The notes beneath the pieces were generated by a model, which saw only the letters and a list, made by a program, of their open reading frames with translations, had not been told where the DNA came from and ran no database searches. DNA of 64,000 nt from contig NZ_APVL01000007.1 in assembly GCF_000565285.1 (NCBI RefSeq), positions 124,001 through 188,000 on the forward strand, in the 5' to 3' direction. Within the stretch, counting starts at the first letter, position 1. Each line of letters begins with the position of its first letter. The DNA is from Cytobacillus firmus DS1. GTDB lineage: Bacteria > Bacillota > Bacilli > Bacillales > Cytobacillaceae. The position numbers and the translations under genes are program-made. Shown here piece after piece: positions 8,161 to 16,312 of this stretch.

Positions 8161-8943
8161 ATGGCAAAAGAGGAAAAAGAGCGGTATAATGCCAATGCAC
8201 TGGTACGGGGACTGGAAATCTTAAAGCTCTTTAATGAAGAGCGTCCAACTCTGTCATTGGTTGAAATTGCAAAAGAATTGAATGTTAGCCGAACAGTCCC
8301 GTATCGATTATTGTATACCCTCCAATCGCTTGGTTATCTTGACCAGGATGAAAACTCAAAGAGATATAGTTTAACGCCCCAGGTATTGGAATTGGGCTTT
8401 TCCTATTTAAGTACGTTAAAACTTCCGGAAATTGCCCAGCCTTATTTGGAAACATTAAGAGATGAAACAGGGGCTTCCTGCCATTTATCCATTCTGGATG
8501 GGAACGAAGTGGTGTATGTTGGCAGTGCGCCTGTCAGAGGGGTATCTGCTATTAATGTCAATATCGGACTGAGGCTTCCGGCTCATGCAACCGCAAATGG
8601 AAAATTGCTGCTGGCCTACCAGCCGCAGGAAAAGCTGAAACAGCTTTTTTATGGGTCCGAATTGAAGCCGTATACGGATAGGACCAAAACGTCCCTGGCT
8701 GATTTTCAAAATGAAATTGAAATAATCAGGGGAAATGGATACTCCATTACAAAAGGAGAGCTTCACCATGGGATTCAATCGGTAGCGGCACCGATATTTG
8801 ATAAATCCGGCAGCATTATGGCTGCTATTAATGTTGTAGCAACAGAGGCAACATTCCATGATGAGTTTATTGAACAAGTAGCGCTGCCTAAAGTGCTTGA
8901 GATTTCAAAAAAGTTATCTGGCTATATGGGATATCATCTATAG
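8161..8943 (+). CDS. IclR-family transcriptional regulator
   Basis: 260 residues; ATG at 8161 after AGGGGGTGACTTGC, so the GTG at 8152 is not used. The N-terminal ~75 residues form the winged HTH (LEILKLFNEERPTLSLVEIAKELNVSRTVPYRLLYTL), and the remainder is the IclR effector domain (SCHLSILDGNEVVYVGSAPVRG; LPAHATANGKLLLAY). IclR proteins bind aromatic or short-chain acids and act as dimers or tetramers on palindromes. It sits inside the aromatic island, directly before a promoter flanked by two copies of a 16-bp palindrome, so it is the probable local regulator. A strong terminator separates it from the transporter gene. Confidence 0.9.
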   Translation: MAKEEKERYNANALVRGLEILKLFNEERPTLSLVEIAKELNVSRTVPYRLLYTLQSLGYLDQDENSKRYSLTPQVLELGFSYLSTLKLPEIAQPYLETLRDETGASCHLSILDGNEVVYVGSAPVRGVSAINVNIGLRLPAHATANGKLLLAYQPQEKLKQLFYGSELKPYTDRTKTSLADFQNEIEIIRGNGYSITKGELHHGIQSVAAPIFDKSGSIMAAINVVATEATFHDEFIEQVALPKVLEISKKLSGYMGYHL

Positions 8944-8961
8944 GAATAAAAAGAAATGGTT

Positions 8962-8989
8962 AAAAGCTTGCAGCACTGCAAGCTTTTTT
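8962..8989 (+). terminator. Terminator after the IclR gene
   Basis: AAAGCTTGCAG pairs with CTGCAAGCTTT around a short loop, followed by six T residues. Confidence 0.85.
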
Positions 8990-9005
8990 GTTTTGTATAT
9001 AAAAC
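8990..9005 (+). promoter_or_regulatory. Candidate IclR operator, copy 2 (upstream of MFS promoter)
   Basis: GTTTTGTATATAAAAC, one mismatch from a perfect palindrome. Its centre is about 80 bases upstream of the predicted transcription start and exactly 100 bp from copy 3. Confidence 0.7.
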
Positions 9006-9040
9006 ATAATTTAGCAAATGAAACAAATTGAAATTTTTTA

Positions 9041-9069
9041 TTGACTCAATTTTCGAAAAACTTTACACT
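9041..9069 (+). promoter_or_regulatory. SigA promoter of the MFS transporter gene
   Basis: TTGACT (9041-9046), 17-base spacer, TACACT (9064-9069). It lies between two palindrome copies, giving a layout suited to repression by looping or occlusion. Confidence 0.7.
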
Positions 9070-9089
9070 ATTAATAAGTGGTAAACATT

Positions 9090-9105
9090 GTTTTATATAT
9101 AAAAC
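9090..9105 (+). promoter_or_regulatory. Candidate IclR operator, copy 3 (downstream of MFS promoter)
   Basis: GTTTTATATATAAAAC is a perfect 16-bp palindrome centred about 22 bases after the predicted start point. Confidence 0.75.
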
Positions 9106-9187
9106 GAAGAATGGCTGAAAGGAGGGCAAAAAATACCACCAAAAAATTTTTTCTTATGAAGTATAATATTTGAGAATCGAAGGTAAT

Positions 9188-9201
9188 TGAAAGCGGTTAC
9201 A
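9188..9201 (+). promoter_or_regulatory. CcpA cre site in the MFS leader
   Basis: TGAAAGCGGTTACA matches the consensus TGWAANCGNTNWCA at all positions. It lies in the transcribed leader 35 bases before the start codon, where CcpA would act as a roadblock, which suggests catabolite repression of the permease. Confidence 0.75.
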
Positions 9202-9235
9202 AAAAATGAATATGTTTCTTGAAAGGGGATCACAA

Positions 9236-10513
9236 ATGCTGAAGGGGAACAAAAGATGGCTCTATATTGCTGTGCCTATATTCTTTTTCTGGTTTTTTGG
9301 ACAAATTGATAAACTGGGAATCTCGGTTATTCAAACGGATCCTGGCTTCCTTAGTGATCTGGGGCTAACAGGGGCAGACAAAAACGCCAAAATTGGCTTA
9401 ATAACATTTATCTTTACAATCTCTTACGCCGTTTCAAACATTTTCTGGGGCTTTGTTATTGATAAAGCAGGCCCGCGGAAAACCGCTGTATTCGGGCTGG
9501 TAATTTGGACTGTGACCATGATTGCAGGCGGTTTGTCAACTTCCTATGAGATGTTTTTAGTCAGCAGGGTTATTCTTGGATTCGGTGAAGGGATGATGAT
9601 TCCGGTTTGCGGAAAATTCATTTCGAATTGGTTTAACCAGCGGGAACTTGGCCGGGCACAATCTACCTGGCTCGCGGGCAATTATTTCGGACCTGCCTGT
9701 GGTGCCGTTATATTGACTTTAGTGCTTGCCACTTTCCATTGGGAAGCTGCGTTTTTCTTCCTGGCTGCTTTTAATCTATTTATTGTTATTCCAATGTTTT
9801 GGTTCCTTAGCCGGGATACTCCTGAAGAGCATTATGCAATTGATAAGGAAGAGCTTGCGTATATCCGCAAGTCTGATGGCACTGAAAAACCAAAGAAAAG
9901 CTTTGCCCAGGACTACCGCTACTGGATCGTTTGGTTTGGCATGTTAATGTCATCGTTTTTGTTTTTCGGAATAAGCATCTGGCTGCCTACTTATCTCGTT
10001 GAGGCGAAAAGTTTCTCAAGAGAAGCAATGACAGGGATTACCTCATTATCCTGGCTTTTTGCTCTAGGGTTTGTATTATCCTGCGGATTTTTGGCAGACA
10101 AAACAAGACGTCCAAGCTTGCTGGCCACGATTCTGTTCAGTTTAACGGCAGTATTCTTAACAGCAGCTATTTTTGCACCGCATCCGGTTCTGGCAGGTAT
10201 TTGTATGGGACTCGCAATGGGAACTCAAGGCGGAGTCTTCCATTTAAGCAATTTATTTATCGTGAAATTTTCGACCCCGGAAACAGCAGGGCGTGCTGCC
10301 GGTCTTATGGGATTCACAAATATATTAGGCGGTTTTTCAAGCTATATCATGGGATGGATGAGAGACCTTGCAGGCGGGGATTTTGGCCCATCTATCGTTA
10401 TGCTTATTATTGCAGCGAGTCTGGGCTTCATCGCTTATATATTCACAATCAAAAAAGAGGCAGCGGAGCTTCGGATAGAACAGATTCCTCCAAATAGAAA
10501 AGTAATCGTATAA
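9236..10513 (+). CDS. MFS permease, anion:cation symporter (ACS) type
   Basis: 425 residues; ATG at 9236 follows GAAAGGGGATCACAA, while the ATG at 9206 has no ribosome binding site. About 12 hydrophobic segments, motif A-like GFVIDKAGPRKTAVFG after TM2, and RVILGFGEGMMIPVCGKFISNWF in the TM4-5 region are typical of the ACS subfamily, which imports organic anions such as phthalate, hexuronates or hydroxyphenylacetate. Placement under the dual-operator promoter and next to ring-oxygenase genes suggests uptake of an aromatic carboxylate; the actual substrate is not readable. It is followed by a second, similarly built promoter. Confidence 0.85.
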   Translation: MLKGNKRWLYIAVPIFFFWFFGQIDKLGISVIQTDPGFLSDLGLTGADKNAKIGLITFIFTISYAVSNIFWGFVIDKAGPRKTAVFGLVIWTVTMIAGGLSTSYEMFLVSRVILGFGEGMMIPVCGKFISNWFNQRELGRAQSTWLAGNYFGPACGAVILTLVLATFHWEAAFFFLAAFNLFIVIPMFWFLSRDTPEEHYAIDKEELAYIRKSDGTEKPKKSFAQDYRYWIVWFGMLMSSFLFFGISIWLPTYLVEAKSFSREAMTGITSLSWLFALGFVLSCGFLADKTRRPSLLATILFSLTAVFLTAAIFAPHPVLAGICMGLAMGTQGGVFHLSNLFIVKFSTPETAGRAAGLMGFTNILGGFSSYIMGWMRDLAGGDFGPSIVMLIIAASLGFIAYIFTIKKEAAELRIEQIPPNRKVIV

Positions 10514-10515
10514 TA

Positions 10516-10531
10516 GTTTTATATTTAAAAC
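10516..10531 (+). promoter_or_regulatory. Candidate IclR operator, copy 4 (upstream of cupin-operon promoter)
   Basis: GTTTTATATTTAAAAC, one mismatch from a perfect palindrome, starting just after the MFS stop and centred about 80 bases before the predicted start point. Confidence 0.7.
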
Positions 10532-10568
10532 CAAGTTTCAATATTTTAATTTTTCTCAATATTTTTAA

Positions 10569-10597
10569 TTGACATATTAAATATTGGGATTTATTAT
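10569..10597 (+). promoter_or_regulatory. SigA promoter of the cupin-led catabolic operon
   Basis: TTGACA (10569-10574), 17-base spacer, TATTAT (10592-10597), between palindrome copies 4 and 5. The spacing repeats that of the MFS promoter. Confidence 0.75.
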
Positions 10598-10617
10598 TAA
10601 CCTGTAAGTAAAACATT

Positions 10618-10633
10618 GTTTTGTATATAAAAC
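10618..10633 (+). promoter_or_regulatory. Candidate IclR operator, copy 5 (downstream of cupin-operon promoter)
   Basis: GTTTTGTATATAAAAC, identical to copy 2, centred about 22 bases after the predicted start and 102 bp from copy 4. Confidence 0.75.
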
Positions 10634-10660
10634 ATAATAATGGTTTAGGAGTGATATTAA

Positions 10661-11197
10661 ATGTCAGCTGAAAAATTTGATGTGCAGGCTTTTGAAAAAA
10701 AATATGTAGCAAGGCTGGAAGACCGATCACTGGACTGGAATGTTCTTAAATTTCAGGAAGAAATTGATCCAAAGTATAAAAGGGCGCAAATGAGATATAT
10801 TGGCCGCGGAGCAACAGCGAATAATGATTCAAATGTAATTGCAGCGGAACATTTCACACTCAGTACGATGGTCCTTCCAGCTGGATGTGTTGGACCTCTT
10901 CATCTTCACGATGATGTGGAAGAAGTGTTCTTTATTCTTAAGGGGAGTGTAAAGGCTCTTATCCAGGAAGTAGGGAAGGAAGAAGTTCATGAAATTCGTC
11001 TGAATGAACGCGATTGCATCAGTTCTCCACCAGGAGTGTACCGCGGCATTCATAATGATGGCGATGAAGAAGCGTTAATGCTGGTTATGCTTGGTGCCGT
11101 AAAACCAAATCTTCCTACATATCCGAAGGGGAGTGCTCTTGAGGAGCTTCGCATTCAGCGTGCGAAAGAAAGAGAAGCCATTATCAACGGAAAGTAA
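10661..11197 (+). CDS. Cupin-domain protein, first gene of the catabolic operon
   Basis: 178 residues, ATG after TTAGGAGTG. A single cupin barrel is visible: motif 1 GPLHLHDDVEEVFFILKGS with the HxH-(x4)-E metal ligands, and motif 2 around PPGVYRGIHNDGDEEA with the fourth ligand His. Such small cupins in aromatic gene clusters include ring-cleaving dioxygenases, isomerases and binding proteins, so a catalytic metal role is plausible but unassigned. It is led by the dual-operator promoter and separated from the extradiol dioxygenase gene by 164 bases that hold a partial cre match and a hairpin without a T run. Confidence 0.8.
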   Translation: MSAEKFDVQAFEKKYVARLEDRSLDWNVLKFQEEIDPKYKRAQMRYIGRGATANNDSNVIAAEHFTLSTMVLPAGCVGPLHLHDDVEEVFFILKGSVKALIQEVGKEEVHEIRLNERDCISSPPGVYRGIHNDGDEEALMLVMLGAVKPNLPTYPKGSALEELRIQRAKEREAIINGK

Positions 11198-11206
11198 TCG
11201 TTTTCA
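11193..11206 (-). promoter_or_regulatory. Candidate cre site downstream of the cupin gene
   Basis: On the minus strand TGAAAACGATTACT matches the CcpA consensus at 13 of 14 positions. It overlaps the cupin stop and precedes the ring-cleavage genes. Confidence 0.4.
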
Positions 11207-11361
11207 AGCAAACTGGCAATCTAATAAATATTACCGGGATGGACCGCTAACACTTAAATTTGCCGGGTCATCCCGGTTCCTTTAACAAAAAAGGTTTCCT
11301 GATACACATGGCTGCATGCAACTGATTGAATGAAAGACTTATTACTTTGGAGGTGCATGGG

Positions 11362-12276
11362 ATGTTAGGCATTACTCACTTGAGGCACATTAGTCTCATT
11401 ACTCCAGTTCTTGAGGAGCAGGCTGAATTTTACGAGAAGATTTGGGGTCTTGATAAGGTATCCGAAGATGGGGATTCTGTCTATTTCAGAGGTGCTGGTT
11501 CAGAGAATCATATTTTACATTTGAAGCGGGGAGAAAAAGCGGGGCTTCATCATATTGCATTTGGAATGGTTGATAAGAACGCCGTTGACAGGGCTGCGGA
11601 GATTCTGGCTTCCAAGGGGATCCCGATTATTTCACCGCCGGGCTATTTAGATGAAGAAGGTAAAGGGTACGGGCTACGCTTTGCTGATCCGGAAAACCGC
11701 TGCATTGAACTTTCAGCATGGGTGGAAATGCACACGACAATCTGGAATAAGAAGAATGTTGATCCGGTGAAGCTGAATCATGTTGTCATGAATACGGCAG
11801 ACCTGGATATGATTACAGACTTTTATACAAATATTTTAGGATTTAAGGTTACTGATTGGAGCGAACACCAAATGTCCTTCCTCCGCTGCAACAGGAAGCA
11901 TCACTCAATTGCCTTCAACCAGGACCAGCATGCATCTGTCAATCATATTGCCTATGAGGTGGACACAGTGGACGAAGTTATGCGGGGGATTTCGAACGTC
12001 CGAAAGGCAGGCTATCAGGAGCTTTGGGGTCCTGGACGCCATGGACCGGGAAATAACATCTTCTGTTACTTCCAGGATCCTGCCAAATTTGTCATGGAAT
12101 ACACTTGTTACCTCGAAACCATTGAAGACGAGGAAGAATGGGTGGCTCGAGTATGGAAAAGGGTTCCACACCTGATGGATCAATGGGGAATAGCCGGACC
12201 TCCAAAACCTGAAGCACGTGCGGCGATGGGCGGAAAGCCAGATCCGGGCTGGATCAGCGTGAAAGCATTAACCTAA
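11362..12276 (+). CDS. Type I extradiol (catechol 2,3-) dioxygenase
   Basis: 304 residues; ATG at 11362 is preceded by TTGGAGGTG at good spacing, so the TTG at 11326 is rejected. It has two VOC domains of about 120 residues. The C-terminal one carries the 2-His-1-Glu iron site: His140 (KLNHVVMNT), His195 (SVNHIAYEV) and Glu246 (FVMEYTCY), with His181 and the GRHGPGNN loop nearby, matching meta-cleaving dioxygenases of catechol-like diols. It should open the ring of the diol made by the Rieske oxygenase and SDR encoded downstream. The C-terminal ~50-residue tail (WVARVWKRVPHLMDQWG) is typical of long members. Confidence 0.85.
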   Translation: MLGITHLRHISLITPVLEEQAEFYEKIWGLDKVSEDGDSVYFRGAGSENHILHLKRGEKAGLHHIAFGMVDKNAVDRAAEILASKGIPIISPPGYLDEEGKGYGLRFADPENRCIELSAWVEMHTTIWNKKNVDPVKLNHVVMNTADLDMITDFYTNILGFKVTDWSEHQMSFLRCNRKHHSIAFNQDQHASVNHIAYEVDTVDEVMRGISNVRKAGYQELWGPGRHGPGNNIFCYFQDPAKFVMEYTCYLETIEDEEEWVARVWKRVPHLMDQWGIAGPPKPEARAAMGGKPDPGWISVKALT

Positions 12277-12299
12277 AGATATTTGAAAGGGGTATCGTG

Positions 12300-13091
12300 A
12301 TGGACTTTGGTTTAAAAGGAAAAACAGCAGTCATTATGGGCGGGACTTCTGGAGTAGGCCTCAAGACAGCAGAAATGTTCCTTCAGGAAGGTGCCAATGT
12401 GGCAGTATGCGGCAGGAATGCAGAGAGGAAGGATAATGCCTTTGACCATTTATTGCATTTCGGATCCCGTGAGTCGATTCTTGCTGCCACTTGTGATGTA
12501 ACAAATAAAGAGGATGTTACCCGTTTTGTCGATTCGGCAGCAGCCCGATTTCAGGGAATTGATATTTTGGTTAATGCAGCCGGACAAAGTGTTATGGGCC
12601 ATTTCTTCGATATTACAGATGAGCAATGGCAGGAGCAGATTCAGTTAAAATATTTTGCCATTATCCATGCAGTACGTGCTGTTCATCCATATTTGGTGAA
12701 GAGCGGAGGCGGAAGGATCATTAATATTAATGCGACGCTCGCAAAGGAACCTGAAAGACATATGGTTGCTACAGCTGCTACAAGGGCAGGTCTTCTGAAC
12801 TTAAGTAAAACGCTTTCCCAAGAGCTTGCATCAGACAATATCCTGGTCAACTCCGTAAGTCTTGGATTAATCCGTACAGACCAGTGGGAACGCAGACGAT
12901 TAAAAAATGCACCTGATATGGATGCCGAGGAATATTACAAAGATCTTGCAGCAAAGCGGGAGATTCCGCTGGGCAGGGTTGGAGAAGCAGAAGAAGTAGC
13001 CAGTGTCATTCTCTTTTTAGCCTCAAAGCAGGCAAGTTATGTTTCAGGATCAACCATTGAGACAGCTGGAGCGCTGGGGAAAGCGCTTTAA
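12300..13091 (+). CDS. SDR-family protein with degenerate catalytic site
   Basis: 263 residues; ATG at 12300 follows AAAGGGGTATCGTG. The NAD(P)-binding GGTSGVG (14-20) and NAAG (92-95) motifs are intact, but the catalytic YxxxK is replaced: the positions that should be Tyr and Lys read Thr158 and Arg162 (VATAATRAGLL), and the preceding catalytic Ser region reads ININATLAKE. The Rossmann fold is kept, so it may bind nucleotide without standard dehydrogenase chemistry, or use a different mechanism. It sits between the extradiol dioxygenase and the ThDP-enzyme genes within the operon, 23 bases after the former. Confidence 0.8.
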   Translation: MDFGLKGKTAVIMGGTSGVGLKTAEMFLQEGANVAVCGRNAERKDNAFDHLLHFGSRESILAATCDVTNKEDVTRFVDSAAARFQGIDILVNAAGQSVMGHFFDITDEQWQEQIQLKYFAIIHAVRAVHPYLVKSGGGRIININATLAKEPERHMVATAATRAGLLNLSKTLSQELASDNILVNSVSLGLIRTDQWERRRLKNAPDMDAEEYYKDLAAKREIPLGRVGEAEEVASVILFLASKQASYVSGSTIETAGALGKAL

Positions 13092-13109
13092 TATTAAGCA
13101 AAGGCAGGA

Positions 13110-14840
13110 ATGATTAGGATGAGCCAACAGGAACAATTGGTAATTGCACCGGTAAAAGCAAGTGAGCAAATGGAATTTACTGCAGCAGATGCAGTTGTGA
13201 AGGAACTCGTCCGTGCTGGTGTTGAGGTGGCATTTGGGATTGTAAGCATTCATAATATGCCGATTTATGATGCCATCCTCCGTGATGGAAGAATTCATCT
13301 GGTATGCTCCCGCGGGGAGAGCGGTGCGGCAAATATGGCAGATGGTTATGCCCGTGCGACAGGAAAATTGGGAGTGGTCATCACGAGTACGGGAACTGGT
13401 GCAGGAAACGCTGCTGGTTCACTGATTGAGTCATGGGCAGCGGGGGTTCCGCTCCTGCATTTAACAGGTGAGGTTGCATCCCCCTATTTGGGAACTGGAA
13501 GAGGCTATATTCACGAGTGTAAAGACCAGCTGTCTATTATGGAGGGTTCATGCAAAAAAGCTATGCGGCTAAGAAGGCCTGAACAGGCAGCTGCGGTTAT
13601 CAGGCAAGCCATTAAGGAAGCTGCTGCTGTACCTTCAGGACCTGTTTCAGTAGAAATTCCAATCGATTTCCAATCTGCAATTATACCGGATTATTCATTG
13701 GAAGAAGTGAATGTTTCAGTACAGGAAAACAGCTCAATATCGTATCTTCCAAAAGAGGCGATAACCAAAGTCAGCCAGGCCCGCCGCCCGGTCATTTGGG
13801 CAGGTGGGGGCGTCATTAGCTCCGGGGCTTCCAAAGAATTGCAGGAGCTTGCGGAAAGGATCGGGGCAGCCGTTATTACGAGCCAATCAGGAAAGGGCAG
13901 CATTCCGGAGGATCATCCTCAATGTATTGGCCACTTTGCATCATTTGAATTAACAAAAGATTTAGTGAAAAAATCGGATCTCCTGATCAGCATTGGAGTC
14001 AGATTTAGAGGGAATGAAACCTCCAACTGGAAAATAGAAGTTCCAGAAAATCATATCAGCATTGATGCTGATCTCCAGGCAATGAACAGAAATTATGCCG
14101 CGGCCATTGGGCTGGCAGGTGATGCTAAGCTTATATTGAGAAAAGTAAATGAAGAATTGGCTAAGGAATCATTATCACCTTCCAAAGATTATTTGGAAGA
14201 AGTGCTATCAGTAAGGAAAGAACTGCGTCTTCAGTTGAGAGCAACACTTGGACCATATGAAAAAATTGCTGATGCTATGCGTAAATTGCTCCCGCGGGAT
14301 ACTGTATTGGTGCGTGACGTTACGGTACAGGCAAATGTCTGGGGCAGCCGATTATTTGAAATATATCAGCCGCGTACATCCATACATGCTTCAGGCGGAG
14401 GAATTGGGCAAGGCTTGCCGACTGCAATCGGAGCACAAATGGGATGTAAGGATAGACAAGTTGTTTTATTAGCTGGAGATGGCGGCTTCATGGTCAATGT
14501 CGGTGAAATGGCAACTGCAATACAGGAAAGCCTTCCGATAATCGTCATCCTGTTTGATGATGCAGGATATGGTGTTCTCCGAAATATTCAGGATGCCGCC
14601 TATGGACGGCAGGTTGCGGTCGATTTAGTTAGCCCCGATTTCGTTTTGCTGGCTCAGTCCTTGGGATTTGCATCTGCAAAAATCGGTTCTCCGGAAGAAT
14701 TCGCATCCGAGCTGGAGAAGGCAATGGACAGGAGAAAACCATCCATGATTGTAGTGGATATGGAAGCAGTCGGGCCAATGGCGAAACCATTTGGTGGGCC
14801 TCCTGGCGCGGCGGAAGCGTTCAAACCGAAAAAGTTGTAA
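13110..14840 (+). CDS. Thiamine-diphosphate-dependent enzyme, acetolactate synthase/benzoylformate decarboxylase family
   Basis: 576 residues from ATG at 13110 (an ATG at 13119 is an alternative). It has the three-domain ThDP layout: the PYR domain has the cofactor-activating Glu70 in CSRGESGAANMADGYAR; the central Rossmann-like domain spans about 205-340; and the PP domain carries the Mg/ThDP motif from GDGGF (456-460) to FDDAGYG. The family decarboxylates or ligates 2-oxo acids. No regulatory small subunit is adjacent and the context is aromatic catabolism, so biosynthetic acetolactate synthesis is unlikely; cleavage or decarboxylation of a ring-derived 2-oxo acid feeding the next gene, an aldehyde dehydrogenase, is a reasonable inference. 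Confidence 0.8.
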   Translation: MIRMSQQEQLVIAPVKASEQMEFTAADAVVKELVRAGVEVAFGIVSIHNMPIYDAILRDGRIHLVCSRGESGAANMADGYARATGKLGVVITSTGTGAGNAAGSLIESWAAGVPLLHLTGEVASPYLGTGRGYIHECKDQLSIMEGSCKKAMRLRRPEQAAAVIRQAIKEAAAVPSGPVSVEIPIDFQSAIIPDYSLEEVNVSVQENSSISYLPKEAITKVSQARRPVIWAGGGVISSGASKELQELAERIGAAVITSQSGKGSIPEDHPQCIGHFASFELTKDLVKKSDLLISIGVRFRGNETSNWKIEVPENHISIDADLQAMNRNYAAAIGLAGDAKLILRKVNEELAKESLSPSKDYLEEVLSVRKELRLQLRATLGPYEKIADAMRKLLPRDTVLVRDVTVQANVWGSRLFEIYQPRTSIHASGGGIGQGLPTAIGAQMGCKDRQVVLLAGDGGFMVNVGEMATAIQESLPIIVILFDDAGYGVLRNIQDAAYGRQVAVDLVSPDFVLLAQSLGFASAKIGSPEEFASELEKAMDRRKPSMIVVDMEAVGPMAKPFGGPPGAAEAFKPKKL

Positions 14841-14854
14841 GGGAGTGATTTGGG

Positions 14855-16300
14855 ATGATTTCGACGTATCCATTTGTTTCAGGAAAATATTTAATAGCTG
14901 GAGAGTGGATCCAGACAGAAAATACAGCCCATGTTCTTAATCCGGCTGATCATCAGGAAGTTGTGGGCGAAGTTGCCTTGTGTACAGAAGAACAGGTTGA
15001 ATTGGCCATTTCTGCTGCAGCAAAGGCTTTTGAAACCTGGTCGAAAAGTGAGATTGAGGACCGGGCAAACCGGATGAAGCTCGCTGCCGACGAGATTAAA
15101 GCAAGTGTCGAAGAGAACGTCACTTTGCTGATCCGAGAAAATGGAAAAGTGCTGGTGGAAGCGAAAAAAGACCTTCTGCGCTGTGTCGATATTATGAAGG
15201 AAACTGCCGAAGAGCTTTTGGAATGGTGGAAGCCTGAATCCATTCCCGGTTCCCAGAAGGTCCAAATCCGAAAGCGTCCCCGTGGGGTAACGGCAGTGAT
15301 CTCTCCATGGAACTCACCAATGATCCTTACGTTTAAGCGGGTGATCCCAGCTGTTCTTGCCGGAAACACAGTCGTTGTAAAGCCGGCGACAAGCTGTCCG
15401 CTAACAATCATGTCATTCCTCAAGACAGTGGCTTCTTATTTCCCTGATGGAGTCATTAATGTTGTAACTGGTTCAGGAGGGCTGATCGGCAATAAGCTTT
15501 GCTCAGATCCGCGAATCCGAACCATTGCATTTGTCGGCAGTACCGAGACCGGGAAAGAAATCATGCGAGCTGCTTCAGGCACGGTGAAAAATGTCTACAT
15601 GGAGCTTGGCGGAAATGATGCGGCTATTATTCTCGAAGATGCCAATCTGGATGAAAGCGCTATTAAGCGACTGCGTTTCGGAGTTCTTAGGGCAGCAGGC
15701 CAGGTGTGCTCAGCCATCAAAAGGATCTATGTCCATGAATCCCGATACGGGGAGCTGGTAGAAAAGCTTAGAAAAGAATTTCAGCATATTAAGGTTGGAA
15801 ATGGCATTCAGCCTGATGCCGAGATGGGGCCTTTGAACAATAAGGCCCAGTACGAATATGTGAATGGCCTGATCGAACGCGCCAGAAAATCCGGAGCCAC
15901 CGTCATCACAGGAGGGATTCAGCTTGATCCAGAGTCCTGGGATAAAGGCTATTACATACTGCCTGCAATCATCACCGGAGTGGATCAGAAAAGTGAAATT
16001 GTTCGTGCCGAACAGTTTGGACCTGTCATACCAATCCTTCCATTTAAAGAGGATGAGGAAGTCATCAGCCTGGCAAATGACAGTGAATTTGGTTTAAGGG
16101 CTTCTGTTTGGACAGAAGATGAATCCAAAGCACTTGAATTTGCAGACCGGTTAGAGGCCGGCGCCGTTTTCCATAATAATCATACCGTTTTTCAGGATCT
16201 CCGTCTGGACTTCCCGGGCCTAAAGGAAAGCGGACTTTCACGTGAAACGCGGCATTGCGGCCTGGAGTTTTTTGCAGATTCCTATGGTTTTGCCAATTAG
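14855..16300 (+). CDS. Aldehyde dehydrogenase (NAD(P)-dependent)
   Basis: 481 residues, ATG after AAGGGAGTGATTTGGG. The catalytic pair is in place: Glu250 in YMELGGNDAAI and nucleophile Cys285 in GQVCSAIKR, with PWNSPM near residue 150 and FVGSTETGKEI for NAD binding. It oxidises an aldehyde to the acid; substrate preference cannot be read. The gene is 14 bases after the ThDP-enzyme gene and 12 before the aspartate-dehydrogenase-like gene, so it most likely handles an aldehyde released by the ThDP enzyme. Confidence 0.88.
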   Translation: MISTYPFVSGKYLIAGEWIQTENTAHVLNPADHQEVVGEVALCTEEQVELAISAAAKAFETWSKSEIEDRANRMKLAADEIKASVEENVTLLIRENGKVLVEAKKDLLRCVDIMKETAEELLEWWKPESIPGSQKVQIRKRPRGVTAVISPWNSPMILTFKRVIPAVLAGNTVVVKPATSCPLTIMSFLKTVASYFPDGVINVVTGSGGLIGNKLCSDPRIRTIAFVGSTETGKEIMRAASGTVKNVYMELGGNDAAIILEDANLDESAIKRLRFGVLRAAGQVCSAIKRIYVHESRYGELVEKLRKEFQHIKVGNGIQPDAEMGPLNNKAQYEYVNGLIERARKSGATVITGGIQLDPESWDKGYYILPAIITGVDQKSEIVRAEQFGPVIPILPFKEDEEVISLANDSEFGLRASVWTEDESKALEFADRLEAGAVFHNNHTVFQDLRLDFPGLKESGLSRETRHCGLEFFADSYGFAN

Positions 16301-16312
16301 GGGGATACCGAT

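Noticed and set aside
9118..9160. GAAAGGAGGGC Shine-Dalgarno-like sequence in the MFS leader, suggesting a leader peptide
   Set aside because: No start codon lies at usable distance (next codons are ATA and a distant ATG), so no peptide can be supported.
11233..11279. Inverted repeat ACCGGGATG...CATCCCGGT between the cupin and dioxygenase genes as a terminator
   Set aside because: It is followed by TCCTTTAAC rather than a T run, and the downstream genes have no separate clear promoter; more likely a processing or stability hairpin.
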